The notes below the pieces were generated by a model, which was not told the DNA's origin, ran no database searches, and saw only the letters and a list, made by a program, of their open reading frames with translations. Positions 9,053 to 17,564 of a stretch of 64,000 bases of DNA are shown piece by piece. Source of the stretch: Piscinibacter sp. XHJ-5. GTDB taxonomy: Bacteria; Pseudomonadota; Gammaproteobacteria; Burkholderiales; Burkholderiaceae_C. The number at the start of each line of letters is the position of its first letter. The stretch's first letter is position 1. The position numbers and the translations under genes are program-made. The DNA lies in NCBI RefSeq assembly GCF_029855045.1, contig NZ_CP123228.1:6324001-6388000 (forward strand), in the 5' to 3' direction.

Positions 9053-9883
9053 TCAGAGACCTTCGGGCACCGGGTCCAGGGGATCGAAGCGCGGCGCGCG
9101 CTTGCCCTGCCACGCCGCAATGGCCTCGGCCATCTCGCCGGTGTCGAACACCGCGCTCTGCAGCAGGGTCATCTGCTCCAGCGCGGCGGCCGTGCCGTGG
9201 TCGCGCGCCTGGTTCAGCGCAAGCTTGCTGGCAGCGACGGCCAGCGGCGACTTGGCCGCGACCGTGCGCGCCACGTTCATCGTGTGTTCGAGCAGGGACT
9301 CGGCATCGGGCAGCACCGCGTTCACCAGGCCCAGTTCCAGCGCGCGCGCCGCACCGAGACGCTCGCCGGTGAAGGCCAGCTCGCGGACCATGCCCGGCGC
9401 CATCAGCTTGGGCAGCCGCTGCAGCACGCCCAGGTCGGCGGCCATGCCGATGTTGATCTCCTGCACACAGAAGAAGGCATCGGCGCTGCAATAGCGCATG
9501 TCGCAGGCAGCGGCCAGGTCGAGCGCGCCGCCGATGCACCCGCCTTGCACCGCGCAAAGCACCGGCAGGCGTGCGCTGTCGAGCACGTCGAAGCAGCGCA
9601 TCAGCCTGCGCAGGCCGTCCTGGAAACTGAGCCGCGCCCGCGCGCTCTTCAGCTGGAGCATCGGTCCGCCGCCGGCGAAGGTGTCCAGCGCCATGCCGGC
9701 GCTGAAGTGCTTGCCGGTCGACGACACCACCAGCACGCGCGCATCGCCGCCGTCGTGCAGCGCCTGCACCGCGTCGCGGAAGGCGGGGAAGAAGGGCGGT
9801 GCCATGGTGTTCATGCGCTCCGGCCGGTTGAGCTGCAGGTGGGCGATGCCGTCGGCGATGTCGAGCTGGAAGAAGTCGTTCAT
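9053..9883 (-). CDS. Enoyl-CoA hydratase/isomerase family protein
   Basis: Crotonase-fold enzyme of 276 residues, expected to hydrate or isomerise an enoyl-CoA thioester. The CoA-binding segment SSTGKHFSAGMALD (about 54-67) and the oxyanion-hole glycines in VQGGCIGGALDLAAACDMRY (about 114-133) are present. The segment EINIGMAADLGVLQRLPKL follows. This pattern resembles dienoyl-CoA isomerase-type members, but the exact reaction is not clear. AGGAGACATTCCATG gives a good ribosome-binding site for the ATG at 9883. It stands alone, convergent with the XRE regulator. Confidence 0.86.
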   Translation of the reverse strand: MNDFFQLDIADGIAHLQLNRPERMNTMAPPFFPAFRDAVQALHDGGDARVLVVSSTGKHFSAGMALDTFAGGGPMLQLKSARARLSFQDGLRRLMRCFDVLDSARLPVLCAVQGGCIGGALDLAAACDMRYCSADAFFCVQEINIGMAADLGVLQRLPKLMAPGMVRELAFTGERLGAARALELGLVNAVLPDAESLLEHTMNVARTVAAKSPLAVAASKLALNQARDHGTAAALEQMTLLQSAVFDTGEMAEAIAAWQGKRAPRFDPLDPVPEGL

Positions 9884-9979
9884 GGAATGTCTCCTCGGGA
9901 ATGCGCCGCCATCCTGGCGCAGCGGTCACGGCACATCAGTCACGCACCGGACAGTGGCCCGTCTCTACACTGGCGCCCG

Positions 9980-10822
9980 ATGAACACGACGACGCTCACG
10001 ACCGCCGACGGCCTGACGCTGCATCTCCGCCACTGGCCGGCACCATCGCCGCGCGGCACGGTGCTCATCGTGCACGGACTGGGCGAGCACATCGGCCGCT
10101 ATGGCCATGTCGCCGAGCACCTGAACCGCCTCGGCTGGCACGTTGCCGGGCACGATCACCGGGGCCATGGACAGAGCGAGGGGGCGAAGGGCCGGCTGGG
10201 CGACGGCGACGACCTGGTGCGCGACCTTGCAGCCGTCATCGACAGCGTGCGCGGGCAGCGACCGGGTCCGCTGGTGCTGCTGGGCCACAGCCTCGGCGGA
10301 CTCGTCGCCGCCCGCTTCATCGCCGAAGGTCTCGCGCCGTCGCCCGCGGCCTGGCATCGGCCGGTCGATGCGCTGGTGCTGAGCTCGCCGGCGCTCGATC
10401 CGGGAATGAACGCCGTGCAGAAGATGATGCTTGCCGTGGCCGGGCCGCTGGCGCCCGACCTCGCCGTCGGCAATGGTCTGCGGCCGGAGTGGATCTCGCG
10501 CGATCCGGCGGTGGTGCAGGCGTATGCCAGCGACCCGCTGGTCCACGGGCGCGTCACACCCAGGCTCGTGCGCTTCATCGTCGACGGCGGCCGGCTCGTG
10601 CTGCAAGAGGCGCCGCGCTGGAAGGTGCCCACGCTGTTGCTGTATGCCGGCAGCGACCGCTGCGTCGCGCCGCGTGGCAGCGCCGCCTTTGCCGCCGCCG
10701 CGCCGGGCGCAGTGGTGACGGCACGCGAATTTCCGGCGCTCTTCCACGAAATCCTCAACGAGCCCGAGCGGCACGAGGTCTTTGCCGCTCTCGATGCCTG
10801 GCTGGCGCAACGCCAGTCCTAA
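9980..10822 (+). CDS. Alpha/beta hydrolase, monoacylglycerol-lipase-like
   Basis: Serine hydrolase of 280 residues. The oxyanion strand VHGLGEHIGRYGHVAEHL (about 31-48) and the segment GHDHRGHGQSEG are the hallmarks of the monoacylglycerol lipase/lysophospholipase group (Hydrolase_4). The nucleophile Ser104 is in GHSLGG. The acid is the Asp of YAGSDRCV, and the base is the His of ALFHEILNE near the C-terminus. No signal peptide is seen, so it is cytoplasmic. It precedes the M20 peptidase by 30 bp and may be cotranscribed with it. Confidence 0.88.
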   Translation: MNTTTLTTADGLTLHLRHWPAPSPRGTVLIVHGLGEHIGRYGHVAEHLNRLGWHVAGHDHRGHGQSEGAKGRLGDGDDLVRDLAAVIDSVRGQRPGPLVLLGHSLGGLVAARFIAEGLAPSPAAWHRPVDALVLSSPALDPGMNAVQKMMLAVAGPLAPDLAVGNGLRPEWISRDPAVVQAYASDPLVHGRVTPRLVRFIVDGGRLVLQEAPRWKVPTLLLYAGSDRCVAPRGSAAFAAAAPGAVVTAREFPALFHEILNEPERHEVFAALDAWLAQRQS

Positions 10823-10852
10823 ACTCGTCGCTTCCCCAAAAAGGAGCCCACC

Positions 10853-12328
<1,476 letters not shown>

Positions 12329-12345
12329 GGGCACCATCGCTCGAT

Positions 12346-12370
12346 GAACGGCCGGCGACGCCGGCTGTTC
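12346..12370 (+). terminator. Possible terminator after the M20 peptidase gene
   Basis: GAACGGCCGGC (12346-12356) pairs with GCCGGCTGTTC (12360-12370) around a 3-nt loop, with one G-U pair. It lies about 18 bp after the peptidase stop. The T-run is poor, so efficiency is doubtful. Confidence 0.4.
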
Positions 12371-12413
12371 GGCCTTTCGACCGGCGCGCGCATGAGGTCG
12401 AATCGAAGCGCCC

Positions 12414-12884
12414 ATGCCGCCCGCCCCCCTCGCTCCTCCCCCGCGCAGCAGCGACACGCGCCGCGTGCTGCTCATCGTGGCCGCGATCGCCACGATCATC
12501 GCCGTGCCGATGGGCATCGTGGGCGGCATCCGCTGGCTCAACCTCGCCGATTCGTGGACCGGCGCCGGGCGAGCACAGCCCAAGTGGGTCACGTCCGGCG
12601 AAGTGCGTGCCACCACGCGCGACGGCACGCTGGTGAAGACGCGTGTGGCGTTCGATGCCGGCGACGCTTCCACCAAGTCGGCCGTTCAACGTCGTCTGCG
12701 CGAGGTGAGCCTGCTGCTCGAGCTCAGCATCGGCGCGTTCAGCACGCTGGAGCTGGCCGGCCCGCACGGCATCGAGCGCCTGTCGCAGGACATGCTGAAG
12801 CGGGTGAATGCCTACCTGGCGACGGACGGCGTGGCGCCGATGAAGGCGGTGGCGATCCAGGACCTGTGGTACACGCGGCCGTGA
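12414..12884 (+). CDS. FliL-like single-pass membrane protein
   Basis: Protein of 156 residues with a short proline-rich cytoplasmic start, one membrane helix (about 18-42, VLLIVAAIATIIAVPMGIVGG) and a periplasmic domain. The C-terminal half (LRE..LLLELSIGAFSTLE, then a helix with LKRVNAYL and a final IQDLWYT strand) resembles the C-terminal domain of flagellar FliL proteins, which bind the stator. No flagellar gene is nearby, so it may have another role. The similarity was judged by eye and is moderate. It ends 1 bp before the stop of the convergent FAD-dependent gene. Confidence 0.55.
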   Translation: MPPAPLAPPPRSSDTRRVLLIVAAIATIIAVPMGIVGGIRWLNLADSWTGAGRAQPKWVTSGEVRATTRDGTLVKTRVAFDAGDASTKSAVQRRLREVSLLLELSIGAFSTLELAGPHGIERLSQDMLKRVNAYLATDGVAPMKAVAIQDLWYTRP

Positions 12885-12885
12885 G

Positions 12886-14523
12886 CTACGCGGACAGCAT
12901 CGCCAGCCCGACCGCTTCGGCGACTTCGATTCCATCGACCCCCGCCGACATGATTCCGCCGGCATACCCCGCGCCTTCGCCGGCCGGGTACAGCCCCTTC
13001 ACGTTGAGGCTCTGGTAGTCCTTGCCGCGCGTGATGCGCAGCGGCGACGAGGTGCGCGTCTCCACGCCCGTGAGCACCGCGTCGTTCATCGCGAAGCCCG
13101 GAATCTGGCGCTCGAAGGCCGGAAGCGCCTCGCGGATCGCCTCGATCGCGTACGCCGGCAGGCTCGTCGCCAGGTCGGTGAGGTGCACGCCCGGCTTGTA
13201 CGACGGCAGCACACTGCCGAACGCCGTCGACGGCTGCCCGCGCAGGAAGTCACCGACGAGCTGCCCCGGCGCGTCGTAGGTGCCGCCGCCCAGCTCGAAG
13301 GCGCGCGACTCCCACTGCCGCTGGAAGGCAATGCCGTCGAGCGGGCTCACCGGTCCGTCCCGCCCGCGATCGAGCACGTAGTCCTGAGGCGTGATCCCGA
13401 CGACGATGCCGGCATTGGCGTTGCGCTCGTTGCGCGAGTACTGGCTCATGCCGTTGGTGACGACGCGGTTGGGCTCCGACGTGGCCGCGACCACCGTGCC
13501 GCCGGGACACATGCAGAAGCTGTACACCGAGCGGCCGTTGCGTGCGTGGTGCACCAGCTTGTAGTCGGCGGCGCCAAGCAACGGGTGGCCGGCGTTCGGG
13601 CCGAACCGCGCGCGGTCGACCAGCGACTGCGGATGCTCGATGCGAAAACCCACCGAGAACGGCTTGGCCTCCAGATACACGCCGCGCGCATGCAGCATGG
13701 CGAAGGTGTCGCGAGCGCTGTGGCCGAGGGCGAGCACGACGTGGTCGGCGCGCAGCGCGTCTCCCGAGGCCAGCGTCACCCCGCGCACCTGCCCCTCCTC
13801 GATCAGCAGGTCGGTGACGCGCTGCTGGAAGCGGATCTCGCCGCCGAGTGCTTCGATGTCGGCGCGCATCTTCTCGACCATGCCGACCAGGCGGAAGGTG
13901 CCGATGTGCGGCTTGCTGACGAACAGGATCTCCTCGGGTGCGCCGGCCTTGACGAATTCCGTCAGCACCTTGCGCGTGAGGTGCCGCGGGTCGCTGATCT
14001 GGCTGTAGAGCTTCCCGTCCGAGAAGGTGCCCGCACCGCCCTCGCCGAACTGCACGTTCGACTCGGGCTCCAGCACGCGCTTGCGCCACAAGCCCCAGGT
14101 GTCCTTGGTGCGCTCGCGCACCGCCTTGCCGCGCTCGAGCACGATGGGGCGAAGGCCCATCTGCGCGAGGATCAGCGCGGCGAAGATGCCGCACGGGCCG
14201 AAGCCGATGACGAGCGGGCGCAGCCGTCCATTGGCGTTGAAGCCGGCAGGCGCGTGGCCGGCCAGACGGTAGCCGGTGTCCGGCGCCGGCGCGACATGGC
14301 GGTCGCCGGCCAGGCGCTGCACGACCTGCGCCTCGTCGGTCACGTCGCAGTCGACGGTGTAGATGAACACCATCGCATGCTTCTTGCGCGCATCGTGGCT
14401 GCGCTTGAAGATCGTGAAGCGCCGCAGCTGCGCATCGCGGATGCCCAGGCGCTTGACGATGGCCGGCCGCAGCGCGTCCTCGGCGTGATTCAGCGGCAGA
14501 CGCAGTTCGGTGATTCTCAGCAT
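12886..14523 (-). CDS. FAD-dependent oxidoreductase (COG2509 type)
   Basis: Flavoprotein of 545 residues. It begins with the conserved domain of this family (ITELRLPLNHAEDALRPAI... FTIFKRSHDARKK, residues 3-48), followed by a dinucleotide-binding GFGPCGIFAALILA at 107-120. FCMCPGGTVVAATSEP lies mid-protein, and GAGYAGGIMSAGVDGIEVAEA near the C-terminus forms the flavin-closing segment. The family is widespread but its reaction is unknown. The ATG at 14523 starts directly with the conserved domain. It is a single gene, convergent with the FliL-like gene. Confidence 0.85.
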   Translation of the reverse strand: MLRITELRLPLNHAEDALRPAIVKRLGIRDAQLRRFTIFKRSHDARKKHAMVFIYTVDCDVTDEAQVVQRLAGDRHVAPAPDTGYRLAGHAPAGFNANGRLRPLVIGFGPCGIFAALILAQMGLRPIVLERGKAVRERTKDTWGLWRKRVLEPESNVQFGEGGAGTFSDGKLYSQISDPRHLTRKVLTEFVKAGAPEEILFVSKPHIGTFRLVGMVEKMRADIEALGGEIRFQQRVTDLLIEEGQVRGVTLASGDALRADHVVLALGHSARDTFAMLHARGVYLEAKPFSVGFRIEHPQSLVDRARFGPNAGHPLLGAADYKLVHHARNGRSVYSFCMCPGGTVVAATSEPNRVVTNGMSQYSRNERNANAGIVVGITPQDYVLDRGRDGPVSPLDGIAFQRQWESRAFELGGGTYDAPGQLVGDFLRGQPSTAFGSVLPSYKPGVHLTDLATSLPAYAIEAIREALPAFERQIPGFAMNDAVLTGVETRTSSPLRITRGKDYQSLNVKGLYPAGEGAGYAGGIMSAGVDGIEVAEAVGLAMLSA

Positions 14524-14564
14524 GGGGCCCCGATTGTCGGTCCCCGAGGCAACCCGCCGCCCGA

Positions 14565-14593
14565 ATGAAAAAACCGGCCTGACGGCCGGTTGG
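14565..14593 (-). terminator. Intrinsic terminator after the DUF4148 gene pair
   Basis: On the minus strand AACCGGCC, loop GTCA and GGCCGGTT are followed by a T-run. The stem arms are 14572-14579 and 14584-14591. It lies about 45 bp after the stop of the DUF4148 gene at 14639 and just before the FAD-dependent gene. Confidence 0.75.
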
Positions 14594-14638
14594 CTGTTGC
14601 CGCGACACCCGGAGGACCGGGCGCGCGGGTCGGCTCGA

Positions 14639-14926
14639 TCAGCCGACGTAGAGCTCGTTGAAGCGATTGGCGTGGGCCAGTGCGCTGCCTTCGGCGCGCA
14701 CGTCGTCGCGGCTCAGCGTCGTCGAAGCAACCGGGCGGTCGATGAACACGGTGGCTTCGCCGCCGCTCATCAGGAGGCCGTCCACCGGCGTCGCGATCCG
14801 GGCCTGCACTTCGGCGCGGCTCAGCGTCGACACGGGCTGGACTTCGTCCTGGGTGGCTTCGACGGCCATGGCCACGTTGCCGGCCATCGCGATGGCGAGG
14901 ATGGCGAAGATTTGCTTGGCGTTCAT
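14639..14926 (-). CDS. Small secreted DUF4148-family protein (copy 1)
   Basis: Protein of 95 residues with a cleavable signal peptide (residues 1-22, MNAKQIFAILAIAMAGNVAMA). The mature start is VEATQDE, a pattern shared with two other proteins in this window. Two short SR-acid-V motifs follow: STLSRAEVQARI and TTLSRDDVRAEG, the second ending in NRFNELYVG. DUF4148 proteins are abundant in Burkholderiales and have no known function; they are expected in the periplasm or outside the cell. The start was set at MNAKQI, not the longer frame, because the signal peptide begins there. It lies 31 bp after copy 2 and is probably cotranscribed. Confidence 0.8.
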   Translation of the reverse strand: MNAKQIFAILAIAMAGNVAMAVEATQDEVQPVSTLSRAEVQARIATPVDGLLMSGGEATVFIDRPVASTTLSRDDVRAEGSALAHANRFNELYVG

Positions 14927-14957
14927 GTTGAGTGTCCTTTCGATGTTCGTTCGTTGA

Positions 14958-15242
14958 TCAGGCGCCGACGTACAGCGTGTTGATGCGGCTGGCACGGGCG
15001 GCGGCACGCGCTTCGGCGCGCACTTCGTCGCGGCTGCGGATCGCCGGCACGTCGGCGAACTGGGTCGCTTCGCCCAGGTTCTGGACCACGGCGCCGGACG
15101 CTTGCGGCTGCGCGGCTTGCTGCACGGAGACGCGCGACAGCGTGGACGCGGGGACGGCTTCGTCCTGGGTGGCTTCCACGGCGAAGGCGGCGGTGCCGGC
15201 GAAAGCGAGAGCGACGACGGCGGCGATTTGCTTGGCGTTCAT
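14958..15242 (-). CDS. Small secreted DUF4148-family protein (copy 2)
   Basis: Protein of 94 residues, a tandem paralogue of the next gene. The signal peptide (MNAKQIAAVVALAFAGTAAFA) leads to VEATQDE and STLSR. GEATQF lies in the middle, and SRDEVRAEARAAARASRINTLYVGA closes the protein in register with copy 1. AAGGA precedes the ATG by about 7 nt. It is divergent from a LysR-type regulator across 205 bp, which makes that regulator a candidate controller. Function is unknown. Confidence 0.8.
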   Translation of the reverse strand: MNAKQIAAVVALAFAGTAAFAVEATQDEAVPASTLSRVSVQQAAQPQASGAVVQNLGEATQFADVPAIRSRDEVRAEARAAARASRINTLYVGA

Positions 15243-15374
15243 GATGATTCCTTCATTCAAAGCAGAGGTTGACGTTTCGGGCAGGGCGGTCGGTTGGTTG
15301 TCAGAGGCCGTCTTGTCCACCTCGGTGAGTCGCTTGGTTTGTGTTCGGCTCATCGATGGGGTGAACTGTAGGCA

Positions 15375-15404
15375 TTGCGCGACCATCAATAAACCACTTA
15401 AGAT
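15375..15404 (+). promoter_or_regulatory. Candidate promoter for the LysR-type gene
   Basis: TTGCGC (15375-15380) and TAAGAT (15399-15404) are separated by 18 bp in an unusually AT-rich stretch between the divergent DUF4148 and LysR genes. The match to a sigma-70 promoter is only fair. Confidence 0.3.
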
Positions 15405-15447
15405 TAAATGCGCCATTTCAGTATCGGAAAGAATCTGGGGGATTCCG

Positions 15448-16419
15448 ATGGACCGACTGCATTCCATGCGTGTCTTCTGCCGGGTCATCGACTCGGGCAG
15501 CTTCGCCGCCGCCGCCCGTGAGATGAACCTCTCGCCCGCCGTCGTCACGCGGCTGGTGGCCGACCTCGAGGAGCACCTCGGGGCACGCCTCATCAACCGC
15601 ACGACGCGACGCCTCGCGCTCACCGACATCGGAGAGGCCTACCTCGAGCGCACGCGCCAGATCCTCACGGAGGTCGAGGAAGCCGAGGCGCTGGCCAGCA
15701 CCGCCAGCACCGAACCGCGCGGCCACCTGCGCATCCTGGCACCGCCCGCGTTCGCCGTGCACCAGCTCGCCAAGCACCTGCCGCGCTTCCACGCGCTGTA
15801 CCCGAAGATCACTCTCGAGCTGTCGGCGCCGGGGCCGGTGGAGACCGTGGACGAGAACTTCGATGTCAGCATCATCAGCATGGGCCGACGCCCGCTCGAC
15901 GGCGACTTCGTGGCGCGCCGCCTGGCGTGCTCGGAGGTGATCGCCTGCGCCTCGCCGGAGTACCTGGACAAGAACGGCCGGCCCGAGCACCCGCACGACC
16001 TCGTGCTGCACGAGGCCATGCTTCCGACCTTCCTGCGCGAGATCACGTTCATGCGGGGCAACCATGGCGACGACGAGCCCGCCGGGGACTCGTTCACGCT
16101 GACGCCGCACCGGCCGGTGCTGGGCACCATCCACACCGACACGCTCTACGCCGCCGCGCTCCACGGCCTGGGCATCTCGGGCCTGCCGTCGTTCGTCGTC
16201 GAGGACGCCCTGCTCGAGCACGCGCTGGAGCGCGTGCTGCCCGAATGGCACCTGCTGACGATCACGCTGTACGCGGCCATGCCCACCCGAAAGCACGTGC
16301 CGGCCCGCACGCGTGCCTTCGTCGACTTCCTGTTGCAGACCTTCGGCGGCGAAGACCGCGATCCCTGGCTGATCGCGGCCGGGTGCGAGACGAAGCGGCG
16401 CGTGGCCGCCGTCGCGTGA
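15448..16419 (+). CDS. LysR-family transcriptional regulator
   Basis: Regulator of 323 residues. The winged helix-turn-helix is at about 1-60 (MDRLHSMRVFCRVIDSGSF at the start, SPAVVTRLVADLEEHLGARL as the recognition region, then RTTRRLALTDIG). A periplasmic-binding-like effector domain follows from about residue 90. The first HTH is of the type found in the AaeR/DsdC-like subgroup. The effector is unknown. It is divergent from the DUF4148 pair. LysR proteins often control the divergent neighbour, so that pair may be its target. Confidence 0.9.
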   Translation: MDRLHSMRVFCRVIDSGSFAAAAREMNLSPAVVTRLVADLEEHLGARLINRTTRRLALTDIGEAYLERTRQILTEVEEAEALASTASTEPRGHLRILAPPAFAVHQLAKHLPRFHALYPKITLELSAPGPVETVDENFDVSIISMGRRPLDGDFVARRLACSEVIACASPEYLDKNGRPEHPHDLVLHEAMLPTFLREITFMRGNHGDDEPAGDSFTLTPHRPVLGTIHTDTLYAAALHGLGISGLPSFVVEDALLEHALERVLPEWHLLTITLYAAMPTRKHVPARTRAFVDFLLQTFGGEDRDPWLIAAGCETKRRVAAVA

Positions 16420-16422
16420 GGG

Positions 16423-17493
16423 CTAGAAGAACACGTCCGTGCGCGTTTCGCCCATCAGCGGCTCGATGAGCCGCGCGAGCGCTCCAAGCCCGTTGTAGCG
16501 CGACGCCACGTGGTGGGCGTAGCGGAAGAAGCGCGGCAGGTCCTCGCTGTACTTCGGCTTGCCGTCGCGGTGCTTCAGGCGGCAGAAGATTCCCAGCACC
16601 TTCAGATGGCGCTGCAGGCCCATCCATTCGAGCTGGCGCCAGAAGTCGCCGAAGTCGTCGGCCACCGGCAGGCCCGTCTGCCTGGCCTGCTGCCAATAAC
16701 GCACGGCCCAGTCGATCTCCTGCTCCTCGTCCCAGCTGATGAACGCGTCGCGCAGCAGCGAAGCGACGTCGTAGGTGATGGGGCCCCGCACCGCATCCTG
16801 GAAATCGAGAATGCCCGGGTTGGGCGTGCTCGTCATCAGGTTGCGCGGCATGTAGTCGCGGTGGACGGCCACCGTGGGCTGCGCGAGCGCGCTGCGCACC
16901 AGCAGATCGGTCACCGACTTCCACTGCGCCTGCTCCGCGTCGCCCCAGGTGCGCCCGTATTCGCGCTCCACGCACCAGTCGGGAAAGAGCTGCATCTCGC
17001 GGCGCAGCAACGCCTCGTCGTAGGGCGGCAGGGTGCTCGCGTCCACCTGCTGCTGCCACACCAGCAGCGATGCGATGGCGTCGCGCATCAGCCGGGTGAC
17101 CGTCGCCGTGTCGCCGGCGGCGACCGCCGCGTTCAGCTCGTCGAGATAGAGCCGGGAGCCGAGGTCGCTGAGCAGCAGAAAGCCCTCGTCGACGCTCTGC
17201 TCCACGACGAGCGGTGCATGCAGGCCGGCCGCGTGCATCAGCTGCGCGACGTGCACGAACGGCCGCACGTCTTCGTGGGCCGGGGGCGCGTCCATCACGA
17301 TGAATGACGCGTCCTGCCCGACGATGCGGAAATAGCGGCGAAAGCTGGCGTCGCTGGAGGCCGAGCGAAGCGTTTGCGGCTGCAGGCCATGGCGAGGCCC
17401 GACCGCGGCAAGCCATCGATCGAAGCGCTCGCGGCGTGCGTCGTCGGTCCACGCGATGGCGGCAGCGGCTGAGGAGGAGGGAGTCGAGGTCAT
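16423..17493 (-). CDS. amgK: N-acetylmuramate/N-acetylglucosamine kinase AmgK
   Basis: Aminoglycoside-phosphotransferase-fold sugar kinase of 356 residues. SSDASFRRYFRI and FIVMDAPPAHEDVRPFV form the nucleotide site. VAVHRDYMPRNLM is the catalytic loop (Asp in HRD) and ILDFQDAVRGPITYDVASL the metal-binding region. These are the AmgK signatures, and the gene is divergent from lptD as amgK is linked to lptD in pseudomonads. AmgK phosphorylates MurNAc at C1 in peptidoglycan recycling and normally works with the uridylyltransferase MurU, which is not beside it here. The start at 17493 is preferred over an upstream ATG in the same frame. Confidence 0.85.
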   Translation of the reverse strand: MTSTPSSSAAAAIAWTDDARRERFDRWLAAVGPRHGLQPQTLRSASSDASFRRYFRIVGQDASFIVMDAPPAHEDVRPFVHVAQLMHAAGLHAPLVVEQSVDEGFLLLSDLGSRLYLDELNAAVAAGDTATVTRLMRDAIASLLVWQQQVDASTLPPYDEALLRREMQLFPDWCVEREYGRTWGDAEQAQWKSVTDLLVRSALAQPTVAVHRDYMPRNLMTSTPNPGILDFQDAVRGPITYDVASLLRDAFISWDEEQEIDWAVRYWQQARQTGLPVADDFGDFWRQLEWMGLQRHLKVLGIFCRLKHRDGKPKYSEDLPRFFRYAHHVASRYNGLGALARLIEPLMGETRTDVFF

Positions 17494-17564
17494 CGTGTCG
17501 GTGCGGGTCGGCCGGAAACTCAGGCGGCGACGGTGACAGCTGCTCACGCCACGCCGGCACCCTC

